Shown piece by piece: positions 1-8,529 of a stretch of 15,385 nucleotides of DNA. The notes below the pieces were generated by a model. That model was not told the DNA's origin and did no database searches. It saw only the letters and a list, made by a program, of their open reading frames with translations. The DNA is taken from contig CAKPXW010000029.1 in assembly GCA_934202505.1 (NCBI GenBank), forward strand, positions 1 to 15,385, written 5' to 3'. Origin of the DNA: an uncultured Bacilli bacterium (GTDB lineage: Bacteria > Bacillota_I > Bacilli_A > RFN20 > CAG-631). The position numbers were made by a program, and so were the translations under genes. The first letter of the stretch is position 1. Each line of letters begins with the position of its first letter.

Positions 1-716
1 ATACAAGTTATAACAATGACCATTGATAAAGTTTGCCAAATAACTGGTATTGTTATTTGAAAAAATTCTTGTACGGTATTAGCTCCATCTAGTTTTGCAG
101 CTTCTACTAATTCAGTAGGAATTCTTGTCATTGCACCCCATAATAAAATTGCATTATAACCAAATCCAAACATTACAGTATACACATAAAGCATTGTATT
201 TGAATATTTAGGATCGGTTAAATAAGATGGAGCATTATCAGCGTTAAATCCAAGTAACCAATTAAAGAAACGATATAAAACACCATTACTTGGATCAAAT
301 AGTTGCCTATAATACTCTCCAAGTAAAGATAATTGCAAAATATTTGGTAAAAATAATATTACAACAATTACATTACCAAAAGGGACTTTTTTATATAAAC
401 AAAAGGCTACTAAAATAGATATAGGTAAAGAAATCAAAAGGACAACAGCAAAATAGCCAAATGATACACCTATCATTTTTCCATAATTAAAGCGTCCAAA
501 TAAGGAGAAAAATAGTTTATAGTTATTTAATCCTACAAATACAACTTGTTCTTTTTCCTTACTATATGATTGAAAAGATAAAATAAGTCCCCCAAAGTTT
601 GCATAAACTCCATAAATTACAAAGCAAGAAATAGGGATAAATAACATACAAACAATAAATAATTTCGTTTTAAATGGATTTTTATATTTATTCCATTGAA
701 TTGCTATCTTTTTCAT
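1..716 (-). CDS. Carbohydrate ABC transporter permease, MalF/UgpA type (3' end beyond window)
   Basis: Inner-membrane subunit of a binding-protein-dependent sugar importer. The 238 visible residues begin MKKIAIQWNKYKNPFKTK, followed by hydrophobic segments (the first near residues 19-41). Near the window edge is the EAA loop that docks the ATPase: ELVEAAKLDGA, then FFQITIP. This loop defines the family and normally sits about 60-70 residues from the C-terminus, so only the end is missing. The start lies 3 nt after the stop of the solute-binding protein gene with no clear Shine-Dalgarno sequence, so translation is probably coupled. It pairs with the MalG-type permease at 3661-4518. The order is unusual, because these two permease genes are normally adjacent. 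The substrate is unknown; an oligosaccharide is inferred from the neighbours. Confidence 0.93.
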   Translation of the reverse strand, partial: MKKIAIQWNKYKNPFKTKLFIVCMLFIPISCFVIYGVYANFGGLILSFQSYSKEKEQVVFVGLNNYKLFFSLFGRFNYGKMIGVSFGYFAVVLLISLPISILVAFCLYKKVPFGNVIVVILFLPNILQLSLLGEYYRQLFDPSNGVLYRFFNWLLGFNADNAPSYLTDPKYSNTMLYVYTVMFGFGYNAILLWGAMTRIPTELVEAAKLDGANTVQEFFQITIPVIWQTLSMVIVITC

Positions 717-719
717 AAA

Positions 720-2198
720 TTAACGAACTGTTAAATACTTTTCATCCCAATTATTAGTTTTACTATCCCAGAATGATAATGCAGTTTGATAGTCTTTATT
801 ACATGCCTCTGTTGCGATTTCTATTGCATCTTCATAACTAGATGAATTAATAATGCTAGCATAGTAATCAGTAGCACTAAAATTCATAAGTCCTAAATAA
901 CCATTTATGGCCATTGGTGAAGATGATGTTTCATAAACACAAATATTATTTTTCTTACTTTCTTTAGCTCTACTATATACAGCTTTAGCAAATTCATTTA
1001 AAACAGTTTCATCTATTTCTACATCAATTGGTCTTGTCATACCATTATTTTCTTTTACAAATGTTGTATAGCTTTCTTTAGTATACATACTTAATAAGAA
1101 ATCTTTAGCAACATCTTTATGTTTGCTTGTTGCTGGTATGGCAAGTAAATTGGCTTGTAAAGAATAATTTACATTAGTTGTATCATTTCCTTTGTCATCT
1201 TTTAAATCAGCATTAATATGTGGAAGATTAAAAAATCCATATTCAAAATCAGGATAGTCTTTTAAAATTGTTGCCATTTCTGTAGGAAACCATGGACCAC
1301 AAATATCCATAGCAGCATTTCCTTTTACAAATTCTCTTTGAGCGGCTTGTGCTGTAAAGGCATTTGAACCATTTAAGGCAATCTTTTTACCATTTGAAGT
1401 ATTACCTTTTAATAATCTAGCAAGTGTTTTATAAGCTTTTAATCTTCCTTGTTCTGTATCTAAATATTGTTGAGGAGATTCATAATTTTCAAAAGTGTTT
1501 TGAATATAATCATAACCATAGTATTGTACTAACCATTGAGGTGGTACCATTGTTACATAACCATTTTGTTGCCCTCCACCATAAACAAGAGGAGTAATAT
1601 TTTTTTCACTGATTTTATCACATAATGTAAAGAATTCATCCATTGTTTGTGGAATATTCCAATTATTTTGAGCAAACATTTTTTTATTGTATATAAAGCC
1701 ACTACAATAACTATCTTGCCATGGAATTCCATATACTCTATCTTTATTTTCGCCAACACGAATTATTTGATATTGTTCACTTGAAGTAACATCAATCACT
1801 TTTTTATTACTACCTGGTATTACACTATCATAAACTGAAGATATTTCTTCAAATTTACCATTAGTAGCAAGATTTAAATAGTCATAATTAGCCACTAAAA
1901 CAATATCACTTTGACAAACATCAGTATTTAATTCTGTTTTTACAGTATCAAACATTCTAGAATTTGCACGAATTTTAAAACGATATTCTGGATGATTTTG
2001 TTCATATAATCTACAAGCTTCATCAATCCAACCTTTTCCATAGCCAGCAGCATAGACTGAAACATTTATTTCAGTTTCCTCTCCTGTATATTCTCTATTA
2101 CTTGTAGATGAACTAGATTCATCACCCATATCTATACTACAAGATGTCATTAATAGTAATGACATTAAACTTAATACTTTAATCTTTTTATTTTTCAT
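720..2198 (-). CDS. Extracellular solute-binding lipoprotein, family 1 (sugar ABC importer)
   Basis: A 492-residue lipoprotein that would capture the sugar outside the membrane and deliver it to the two permeases. The signal peptide ends in a lipobox, LLMTSC, with the lipidated cysteine at residue 20, followed by a Ser/Asp/Glu-rich linker. The body has family-1 (MalE/UgpB-like) hallmarks: a hinge region containing YGIPWQDSYCSGFIYNKKMF, a following segment on TMDEFFTLCDKI, and KGNAAMDICGPW in the second lobe. Length is slightly above the usual 420-460. AAGGAG lies about 9 nt before the ATG. The gene follows the glycosidase-like gene by 13 nt and precedes a permease by 3 nt, so it sits inside the operon. 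The family call is firm; the ligand is not determinable. Confidence 0.95.
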   Translation of the reverse strand: MKNKKIKVLSLMSLLLMTSCSIDMGDESSSSTSNREYTGEETEINVSVYAAGYGKGWIDEACRLYEQNHPEYRFKIRANSRMFDTVKTELNTDVCQSDIVLVANYDYLNLATNGKFEEISSVYDSVIPGSNKKVIDVTSSEQYQIIRVGENKDRVYGIPWQDSYCSGFIYNKKMFAQNNWNIPQTMDEFFTLCDKISEKNITPLVYGGGQQNGYVTMVPPQWLVQYYGYDYIQNTFENYESPQQYLDTEQGRLKAYKTLARLLKGNTSNGKKIALNGSNAFTAQAAQREFVKGNAAMDICGPWFPTEMATILKDYPDFEYGFFNLPHINADLKDDKGNDTTNVNYSLQANLLAIPATSKHKDVAKDFLLSMYTKESYTTFVKENNGMTRPIDVEIDETVLNEFAKAVYSRAKESKKNNICVYETSSSPMAINGYLGLMNFSATDYYASIINSSSYEDAIEIATEACNKDYQTALSFWDSKTNNWDEKYLTVR

Positions 2199-2211
2199 AC
2201 TTTAAACTCCT

Positions 2212-3651
2212 TTACTTTAGTGGTATTACAAATGTACCTTCACTGGAATTAATTTGTAAATTAAGTGTTTGGTTTTCTAATTTTACTAGTTCTTTATTAC
2301 TATTTTTAACAATATAGCAATAATCATATCCTGGAAGTTGTAACTTAACATTTGCTTTTTCTTTAGCAAATGGTGATGTAGCATTCATAACCATGTAAGC
2401 ATATTCATTAGTACTTTCATTTTTAGTGAATTGACCAATAATAATATCATTATCTGTATTTACATCATTGATATCATGTAAAGTGTCAAGTTGATTATTT
2501 ACCATCGTAAACATATCATTAACAATACGACCACCTTCATAAGTTTTTACTCCATCCCAAGTATAACTCATGTAAATATCTTCCATATTTTTTACATCAT
2601 TGAATACTTTTTGCACTTCATAATAAATAGGGTTGATTGTCCCATCTCTTTCTACAATTCCTTGGCGAACATTATTATGATATTCAGCTTGTAGTTGAGT
2701 CCAATATTGGAAGCATAAAATACCTTTCATTCCAAATGCTAAAGATGAATAAACTTGCCAAGCAAAGTCTTCATAAGATGATAATGGTAAATTGTTAAAA
2801 AATCCCATTGTTTGTATATAAATATATGCTGGAACTTTATTTTTCTTTGCTTGTGTAGCAAATTCATTTAGATTATATAGAAAGTCTTCTTTTATGTATG
2901 GAGTTCCATCATAATCAGCAAGAATTGGATAATGGTCATAACTTAAGCAATATGGATTAACTATTTTAGCAAAAGAAGTTACATAATCTGTATAAGTTAA
3001 AGCTTCACTAACTCTTGAACCATATAATTGTTTAGGAGTAGCATACACAGGCAATAAATTTACATAAAATCTATAACTTGGATAATTAATTAAAAACCAA
3101 TCTTGGCAAGCAGAAATAATTTCATAATAGTCCATACTTGGTTCATCATAAGCATTTACTCCCATAAAAGAATCATATTTTATAAAAGTATCTATGTGTT
3201 CTTTTAATTCACTTGCTTTTTTATCTAATTCTTCTCTTGTTTGTTTATAACTATAATTTCTTGAAAAAGCTGTATTAATTAAAGATTCAAGGCCAGATGA
3301 TGTTCTATCTCGAACAAGAATTTTCATTCCTACTTGACTTGCCATATCTAAATCTCTTTTTATTTCTTCAAGACTTGTGCCTTCTGTTGGAACAGCTACA
3401 TTAAAGCCACAATCACGCATTTTTGTCCATTCTTGAAGATTGCAATAATCAGGATTATTAGCATATTCTAAATAACCTGTATTAGCATGAGGTGGAACAC
3501 CCCAGTTTCCAATTAAAAATTGTTCTTTTGCTTGAAATGATGGTATAGTAGGTTCTTTTAATGATGAACTATTATCATTAACTGATGAACATCCACATAT
3601 CGTAGTTGTTATGCCTAAAGTTAATGCAATCATCGTTTTACTTTTTTTCAT
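2212..3651 (-). CDS. Glycoside hydrolase-like TIM-barrel lipoprotein
   Basis: A 479-residue predicted lipoprotein with a signal peptide ending TTTICGC (lipid cysteine at residue 21). Residues about 44-330 read like a (beta/alpha)8 barrel: an opening FLIGNWGVPP, then GFNVAVP, GMKILVRDR, FMGVNAYDEPS (168-171 is YDEP), LSYDHYPIL, AYIYIQTMG and a closing GILCFQYWTQ. A YDEP-type strand end is where clan GH-A enzymes place the acid/base glutamate, making E170 the obvious candidate. The nucleophile cannot be assigned by eye. Residues about 400-479 look like a small C-terminal beta-sandwich. The start is set by AGGAGG 5 nt upstream, which overlaps the stop of the preceding permease gene. Position between transporter genes suggests it trims the imported glycan at the surface. 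I do not recognise a numbered GH family; a catalytically dead glycan-binding protein is possible. Confidence 0.72.
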   Translation of the reverse strand: MKKSKTMIALTLGITTTICGCSSVNDNSSSLKEPTIPSFQAKEQFLIGNWGVPPHANTGYLEYANNPDYCNLQEWTKMRDCGFNVAVPTEGTSLEEIKRDLDMASQVGMKILVRDRTSSGLESLINTAFSRNYSYKQTREELDKKASELKEHIDTFIKYDSFMGVNAYDEPSMDYYEIISACQDWFLINYPSYRFYVNLLPVYATPKQLYGSRVSEALTYTDYVTSFAKIVNPYCLSYDHYPILADYDGTPYIKEDFLYNLNEFATQAKKNKVPAYIYIQTMGFFNNLPLSSYEDFAWQVYSSLAFGMKGILCFQYWTQLQAEYHNNVRQGIVERDGTINPIYYEVQKVFNDVKNMEDIYMSYTWDGVKTYEGGRIVNDMFTMVNNQLDTLHDINDVNTDNDIIIGQFTKNESTNEYAYMVMNATSPFAKEKANVKLQLPGYDYCYIVKNSNKELVKLENQTLNLQINSSEGTFVIPLK

Positions 3652-3660
3652 AACTTCCTC

Positions 3661-4518
3661 CTAGCCTTTTATTCCGCCGGCAACAGCATTATTAATAATT
3701 GTTTTTCGCATGCAAATAAATAAAATCAAAATTGGTAGCATAGTCAAAACCATAGCGGCATATAACGTTGTATAATTCCCTGAACTTGCAACTTCTTCGG
3801 CAAGTTCTTGAATACCTAAAGATAATGTTTTTACTGATGGTAAATACATATATGGTGTATAGAAATCATTCCAAACAGATATTGCTGACATTACAATATT
3901 CATACCAATAACGCCTTTTCCCATTGGAACCATAATTTGTAAAAAGATTCTCATTTCACTTGCTCCATCCATTTTAGCTGCTTCTACATAAGTTTTTGAT
4001 ACACTTACATATAAGCTATAGGTTATTAAAAACATTAAGCCAAAAGGCTGAGCATATTGGATTAAAATCCACCAAGTATCTATCATATGTAAGTCAACAT
4101 ACATTTTATATATTACGGCTCTTGATCCTAAATCTGGAATCAACATAGCTCCGATACCTATAGCCACTAAAAGATTTTTCCCTCGAAAATTAAATCTTGC
4201 TAATACGTATGCTGTAATTGTTGTTGAAACTGTACTAATAAGAGTTGCTGAAACTGTTAGAATAATAGTGTTTAAATACATTCTTGGTAAAGAAGTACCA
4301 CCAGTTTCTAACGTCAAAACATTTTTATAATTTGCAAGATAAATAACATTTGATAACGTCCATGGATTTTCCATAAATTGTGATGGTCTTTTTAAGGAGT
4401 TAACAACCACAAAATATATAGGCGTTAACATGGCCAATGAATACATAAATAAACATATAAAAGCAACTATAAGCCATGGTTTTACTTTATGTTTTATTCT
4501 TTTATAACTACTTTGCAT
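3661..4518 (-). CDS. Carbohydrate ABC transporter permease, MalG/AraQ type
   Basis: A 285-residue six-helix membrane subunit of the sugar importer. It shows the MalG-family layout: a first helix near residues 14-36 (LIVAFICLFMYSLAMLTPIY), the periplasmic-side NSLK and NPWTLSN segment, and the ATPase-docking EAA loop TYVEAAKMDGASEMRIF followed by IMVPMGKG. It ends NNAVAGGIKG, typical of MalG-like C-termini. AGGAGG lies 6 nt upstream of the ATG. It follows the large lipoprotein gene by 24 nt, and its TAG stop is immediately followed by the ribosome binding site of the glycosidase-like gene. The partner is the MalF-type permease at the window start. No ATPase gene is present here; Gram-positive sugar importers often share an MsmX/MsmK-type ATPase encoded elsewhere. 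Confidence 0.95.
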   Translation of the reverse strand: MQSSYKRIKHKVKPWLIVAFICLFMYSLAMLTPIYFVVVNSLKRPSQFMENPWTLSNVIYLANYKNVLTLETGGTSLPRMYLNTIILTVSATLISTVSTTITAYVLARFNFRGKNLLVAIGIGAMLIPDLGSRAVIYKMYVDLHMIDTWWILIQYAQPFGLMFLITYSLYVSVSKTYVEAAKMDGASEMRIFLQIMVPMGKGVIGMNIVMSAISVWNDFYTPYMYLPSVKTLSLGIQELAEEVASSGNYTTLYAAMVLTMLPILILFICMRKTIINNAVAGGIKG

Positions 4519-4542
4519 TGTTCCCTCCTATATTACGCTTTT

Positions 4543-7431
4543 TTATTCTTGAGGATAAATTCCTATTAATGAATCAAAGTATAAAGACACGCCAGTTCCA
4601 TTTACTTGACACCAGAAATAACCACTTGCTGTATAACATTCTGCATTTCCATTTATTTGTGCAAGCATATCTTCTTTACTTATTGTTATTACATTATATC
4701 CTTCTTCTAATGCATATATTTTATTTAAGAAACAAAATGTTGCTGGTGTTTCTGAATAAATTGCTAATTTAAATGATTCATATTTATTCCAATCTTCTAA
4801 TGTTAATACTTTTCCATCTTTTAACATTATCATCGGTAATTTGGCATAGTTTCCATCTCCATTTACGTGGAAGCTATTTCCTGTTACAGAATATTTATCA
4901 CTTAACTTTTCACTGTTTGGGAAAAACCAAGTATCGATTGCACCTTCTGTTTCGAAATCTTGTAACATATCGTATTTTCTATCTGTTGGATAATAATTTA
5001 CTATTTCTTCAGGCTTTTCTACTTCTACTGGTGGTTCTACTTCTTGATATCCTTCTGGATAAATTCCTATTAATGAATCAAAGTATAAAGACACGCCAGT
5101 TCCATTTACTTGACACCAGAAATAACCACTTGCTGTATAACATTCTGCATTTCCATTTATTTGTGCAAGCATATCTTCTTTACTTATTGTTATTACATTA
5201 TATCCTTCTTCTAATGCATATATTTTATTTAAGAAACAAAATGTTGCTGGTGTTTCTGAATAAATTGCTAATTTAAATGATTCATATTTATTCCAATCTT
5301 CTAATGTTAATACTTTTCCATCTTTTAACATTATCATCGGTAATTTGGCATAGTTTCCATCTCCATTTACGTGGAAGCTATTTCCTGTTACAGAATATTT
5401 ATCACTTAACTTTTCACTGTTTGGGAAAAACCAAGTATCGATTGCACCTTCTGTTTCGAAATCTTGTAACATATCGTATTTTCTATCTGTTGGATAATAA
5501 TTTACTATTTCTTCAGGCTTTTCTACTTCTACTGGTGGTTCTACTTCTTGATATCCTTCTGGATAAATTCCTATTAATGAATCAACATAAACAGTTCCTG
5601 TAGTTAATTGGAAATAAAATCCGCCAGTGGCATCATAAACATTACTTGCTTTTTCAATTTCTTTTAATATTTCTTCAGGAGTTATTACTAATACATTTGG
5701 TCCTTCATTTAATGGATATGTTTTACCATAGAAGTCAAATCTAGCATTTGCGCTATCTGAATAAACATAAATTTTTATACTTTCATATTTTGCAAAATCA
5801 CTTGTTGAAAGCACTTTTCCATTTTTTAATATTTTTAAAACTATACATTGATCAGCTTTAGTAGTTGAAAGTCTCAAGGCTGTTTCTCCATTCATAACAT
5901 GTTCAGTTACGAATTCTTTATCAGCTAAGCACCAATCAACACCAGTATTTTCAAAATCATTTAAAACATCATAAAGACGATTAGTTGGGAAATAATCTTC
6001 TTTGTTTAAATCTGGAATTATGGCTTTTGGGTCAACTATTACGCTAATAGTTTTTGAAGTTTGGTTATTATTACTATCACTTGCTGTATATTCAATTGTA
6101 TATTCTTCATCTTTTACAGCCACATAGTTTCCTTGTTTTACAAGTTCTGTAATATTTTCTTTATTTTTTGTAAATACATTATAAGAAACTTCGATATTTT
6201 CCATACTATTATCATAGCATTTTGCTTCAGGAACGGCAAAATTAGTTCCTTCTAAAATATTTGTTTTATCATGAGAAATAGCCTTACCAAAATCAATAGT
6301 TGGCGCAGCAGAATCAACTGTATAATTATTAAAAACGCCAACGAAATTATCTAAATAAATACTTCCTCCATTAGATTTTAATTGGAACCAGATAAATTGA
6401 TAATCATAATATTTTGGATTTTCAGAAGGTATTTTACAATTTTCATATTGAGAAGCAAATTCTTCTTTACTTATTGTAACTATATTCAAGCCTTGTGATA
6501 AAGTATACTTTTTATTTAAAAGATAAAATCCTTCTTCCCCAGAATCAATATCTTTGGAAGCATATATTGAAATTTGTAATTTATCAAAGCCACTTAAATC
6601 ATAATATTCAGGATAAACAGCAATTTGATTCCATTCATTATTTCCTGTTACTTTAAAAGCATTTCCTTCAATAGCATGTTCACTTGTTAGTTCTGAAATT
6701 TCTTCATTTGCCCAAACAGATGATAAATCATTAAAGTTATTTAACAAGACCATTCTTGCACAATCAATAAGTACTATTTTCTTAGTAATGTTGCCTTTAG
6801 CGTCACTTGCCATATACTCAACATTATATACACCATATTCTGAAGCTGTAAATTTATTTTGTTCTACTAAAACTTCTTTACCATTAAAAGTTACTTTGCA
6901 AGAACTATCTTTGACAACTCCACTATTATCTTGCCAAGTTGCTGTTGGAATCGTTACAACACTTCCAATACTTACACAAATATTACTTACATCTTGATCA
7001 AATTTAACTTCTGGTCCAACTGTATCACTAACATTAACTTTAATTTCAGCTTTTTTTGAACCATTATTATCCATTGCAGTATAAATGATAGTATAACCAT
7101 TAACATCTTCTGCTATAAATCTTGTCCCTCTTCCTATGATTTCTGTATCTTGATTCTTTGAATCTTTTACAGTTACGTTTACTTCAATTTCTTTATTTCC
7201 ACGTTTTGCAATAACTTCTGGAATATCACATTTTTCTCCAAGTTCAGCTGTTAATGGATTAGTTGGAAGGTTAACAAAGACAATTTCTTGAGTCTCACTT
7301 TCTAGTGATGATGATTCTTGGGATGTTTTGTTGTCTGATAAGACGCTATTACTATCATTATTTTTAGTTGTACAACCAGCAAGTGCTATTACAAATAATG
7401 ATAACAATAAATTTTTAGTTGCTTTTTTCAT
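4543..7431 (-). CDS. Large modular surface lipoprotein with Ig-like domains and four beta-sandwich binding-type modules
   Basis: A 962-residue lipoprotein with signal peptide and lipobox ALAGC (cysteine at 20), followed by a Ser/Asn-rich linker to about 47. Three bacterial Ig-like domains follow at about 48-136, 137-223 and 374-468, each ending in a YTA.D or YMASD-type strand. A module of about 145 residues occurs four times, at about 226-367, 478-624, 645-792 and 813-960. It opens near N-x-F or DFE and closes with YxDSLIGIY or a variant, with a central ITxEE/ISKED strand. Modules three and four, with their Pro/Glu/Val linker, are identical through an exact 504-bp repeat. The layout suggests carbohydrate-binding modules that hold a glycan for the downstream enzyme and importer. 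That is inference from operon context and fold-like pattern, since no known CBM family was recognised. AGGAGG lies 5 nt before the ATG. It is the first gene after the promoter. Confidence 0.85.
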   Translation of the reverse strand: MKKATKNLLLSLFVIALAGCTTKNNDSNSVLSDNKTSQESSSLESETQEIVFVNLPTNPLTAELGEKCDIPEVIAKRGNKEIEVNVTVKDSKNQDTEIIGRGTRFIAEDVNGYTIIYTAMDNNGSKKAEIKVNVSDTVGPEVKFDQDVSNICVSIGSVVTIPTATWQDNSGVVKDSSCKVTFNGKEVLVEQNKFTASEYGVYNVEYMASDAKGNITKKIVLIDCARMVLLNNFNDLSSVWANEEISELTSEHAIEGNAFKVTGNNEWNQIAVYPEYYDLSGFDKLQISIYASKDIDSGEEGFYLLNKKYTLSQGLNIVTISKEEFASQYENCKIPSENPKYYDYQFIWFQLKSNGGSIYLDNFVGVFNNYTVDSAAPTIDFGKAISHDKTNILEGTNFAVPEAKCYDNSMENIEVSYNVFTKNKENITELVKQGNYVAVKDEEYTIEYTASDSNNNQTSKTISVIVDPKAIIPDLNKEDYFPTNRLYDVLNDFENTGVDWCLADKEFVTEHVMNGETALRLSTTKADQCIVLKILKNGKVLSTSDFAKYESIKIYVYSDSANARFDFYGKTYPLNEGPNVLVITPEEILKEIEKASNVYDATGGFYFQLTTGTVYVDSLIGIYPEGYQEVEPPVEVEKPEEIVNYYPTDRKYDMLQDFETEGAIDTWFFPNSEKLSDKYSVTGNSFHVNGDGNYAKLPMIMLKDGKVLTLEDWNKYESFKLAIYSETPATFCFLNKIYALEEGYNVITISKEDMLAQINGNAECYTASGYFWCQVNGTGVSLYFDSLIGIYPEGYQEVEPPVEVEKPEEIVNYYPTDRKYDMLQDFETEGAIDTWFFPNSEKLSDKYSVTGNSFHVNGDGNYAKLPMIMLKDGKVLTLEDWNKYESFKLAIYSETPATFCFLNKIYALEEGYNVITISKEDMLAQINGNAECYTASGYFWCQVNGTGVSLYFDSLIGIYPQE
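4553..5560 (-). repeat. Exact 504-bp in-frame tandem duplication (two copies)
   Basis: Positions 4553-5056 and 5057-5560 match base for base by eye, and the identity continues 24 nt further (5561-5584) before diverging. The unit is 168 codons, so the reading frame is kept. It encodes one complete binding-type module plus its linker. The last copy is followed after two residues by the stop codon. Lack of any synonymous difference points to a very recent duplication or ongoing copy-number change by recombination. Copy number may be under-counted if this came from short reads. Confidence 0.97.
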
Positions 7432-7471
7432 ATTTCCTCCTATTTTGTAAAAGTTATTTTATTATATTTTG

Positions 7472-7480
7472 ATTATAACA
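7472..7480 (-). promoter_or_regulatory. Extended -10 promoter upstream of the sugar-capture operon
   Basis: On the minus strand the sequence TGTTATAAT combines a perfect TATAAT (7472-7477) with the TG of an extended -10 element. It lies about 41 nt before the ATG of the large lipoprotein gene and inside the 159-nt gap after the regulator gene. No good TTGACA is present 16-18 nt upstream (the region reads ATGATT), which fits a promoter depending on the extended -10 or on an activator such as the adjacent AraC-family protein. No convincing operator repeat was found. Confidence 0.55.
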
Positions 7481-7590
7481 TGCACTTTTGATAAAATCAT
7501 AGTATATATGTACTAGTTTTTTTGTATAATCGTATCACATGAACAATTCAAATATTAATAGAATTAGATACTAATAAAGAATTTAAATAA

Positions 7591-8529
7591 TTATTTTTTT
7601 CTTTCTTCTTCTCGAAATTGTAATGGTAATTTATTTTTATATTTTTTAAATATTTTAGAAAAATGGGAAGAATCAAAAAAGCCACACCGTATAGATATTT
7701 CAGTAATTGTTAAATCTGTATTTATTAATAAATCGCAAGCGGCTTTAACTCTTATTTTTGTAAGATATTGATTCATCGTCTTGCCATTTAAAGTTTCAAA
7801 ATGACGAATATAAGATGCTCTACTCATATTTGCCATTGCCGCAAGTTTATCGATTGTTATTTTTTCATAATAATTACTATTAAGGTAATCCATAGTTTTA
7901 ATAATAAATGTTGAATCTAATATATTAGCTTTTATTGCATTTTCCATTATCATTTGATTTTGCTTTACAAGGCAATCTGTTAAATAACTAATAATTGATA
8001 ATAATAAACCAATTCTATTTATTTTTTCTGTTTCTGAAAAATAATTTTTATCACAAACAATTCTATCAATTAGTGGTTGAATTTCATTTCTTTGTAATTC
8101 TGATAAGGTTAAGAAAAATTCATTTTTATTTTTTTCTCTAAGTTTTGGCTCTATTTCAAATAATATTGAAAATCCTCGCATACTATTTAATTCTTTTTTA
8201 TATCTTTCCATAAATAATGGATGAATTAAAATATGAAGAATAGCGAAATTTTGTTCATCATCTGTATAGTATCCATGGATGATATCTGGAGGAATAATAA
8301 AAACACTACCAACTTTAGCTTCATAGCATTGTCCTTTGATGTAATGATATCCACTTCCTCTAGAAATGATATTAATTTCATAGAAATTATGTCTATGCAT
8401 ATATATAGGAAATGCTCTTGTTGAGTCATGATAATAAGAACGAACATAATCAAATTCTTCATTATCTTGAAACATTGTTGTATTTAAATAGACTTTTGTT
8501 TCATGACTTGGTAATGTTTTTGGATGCAT
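7591..8529 (-). CDS. AraC-family transcriptional regulator with cupin sensor domain
   Basis: A 312-residue transcription factor. Residues about 30-110 form a cupin-like sugar-sensing domain containing MHRHNFYEINII (H45, H47, E51) and GSVFIIPPDIIHGYY. Residues about 210-307 are the double helix-turn-helix of the family: the first HTH is about 225-246 (TIDKLAAMANMSRASYIRHF), the second about 274-296 (ITEISIRCGFFDSSHFSKIF), followed by the usual YKNKLPLQFR end. Length is typical. AAGGAG lies 7 nt upstream of the ATG. It sits directly upstream of the sugar-capture operon on the same strand, separated by 159 nt containing a promoter, and probably activates that operon in response to its sugar. Whether the regulator and operon are also co-transcribed is not decidable here. 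Confidence 0.95.
   Translation of the reverse strand: MHPKTLPSHETKVYLNTTMFQDNEEFDYVRSYYHDSTRAFPIYMHRHNFYEINIISRGSGYHYIKGQCYEAKVGSVFIIPPDIIHGYYTDDEQNFAILHILIHPLFMERYKKELNSMRGFSILFEIEPKLREKNKNEFFLTLSELQRNEIQPLIDRIVCDKNYFSETEKINRIGLLLSIISYLTDCLVKQNQMIMENAIKANILDSTFIIKTMDYLNSNYYEKITIDKLAAMANMSRASYIRHFETLNGKTMNQYLTKIRVKAACDLLINTDLTITEISIRCGFFDSSHFSKIFKKYKNKLPLQFREEERKK

Noticed and set aside
4773..5603. Two identical long plus-strand ORFs opposite the large lipoprotein gene
   Set aside because: They are antisense shadows that repeat only because the 504-bp unit repeats; Leu/His/Tyr-rich with no ribosome binding site or domain pattern.
7501..7560. Catabolite-repression (cre-like) site around the ACGATTATACA motif
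   Set aside because: Spacing between the TG, CG and CA elements does not fit the cre consensus and the palindrome is weak.
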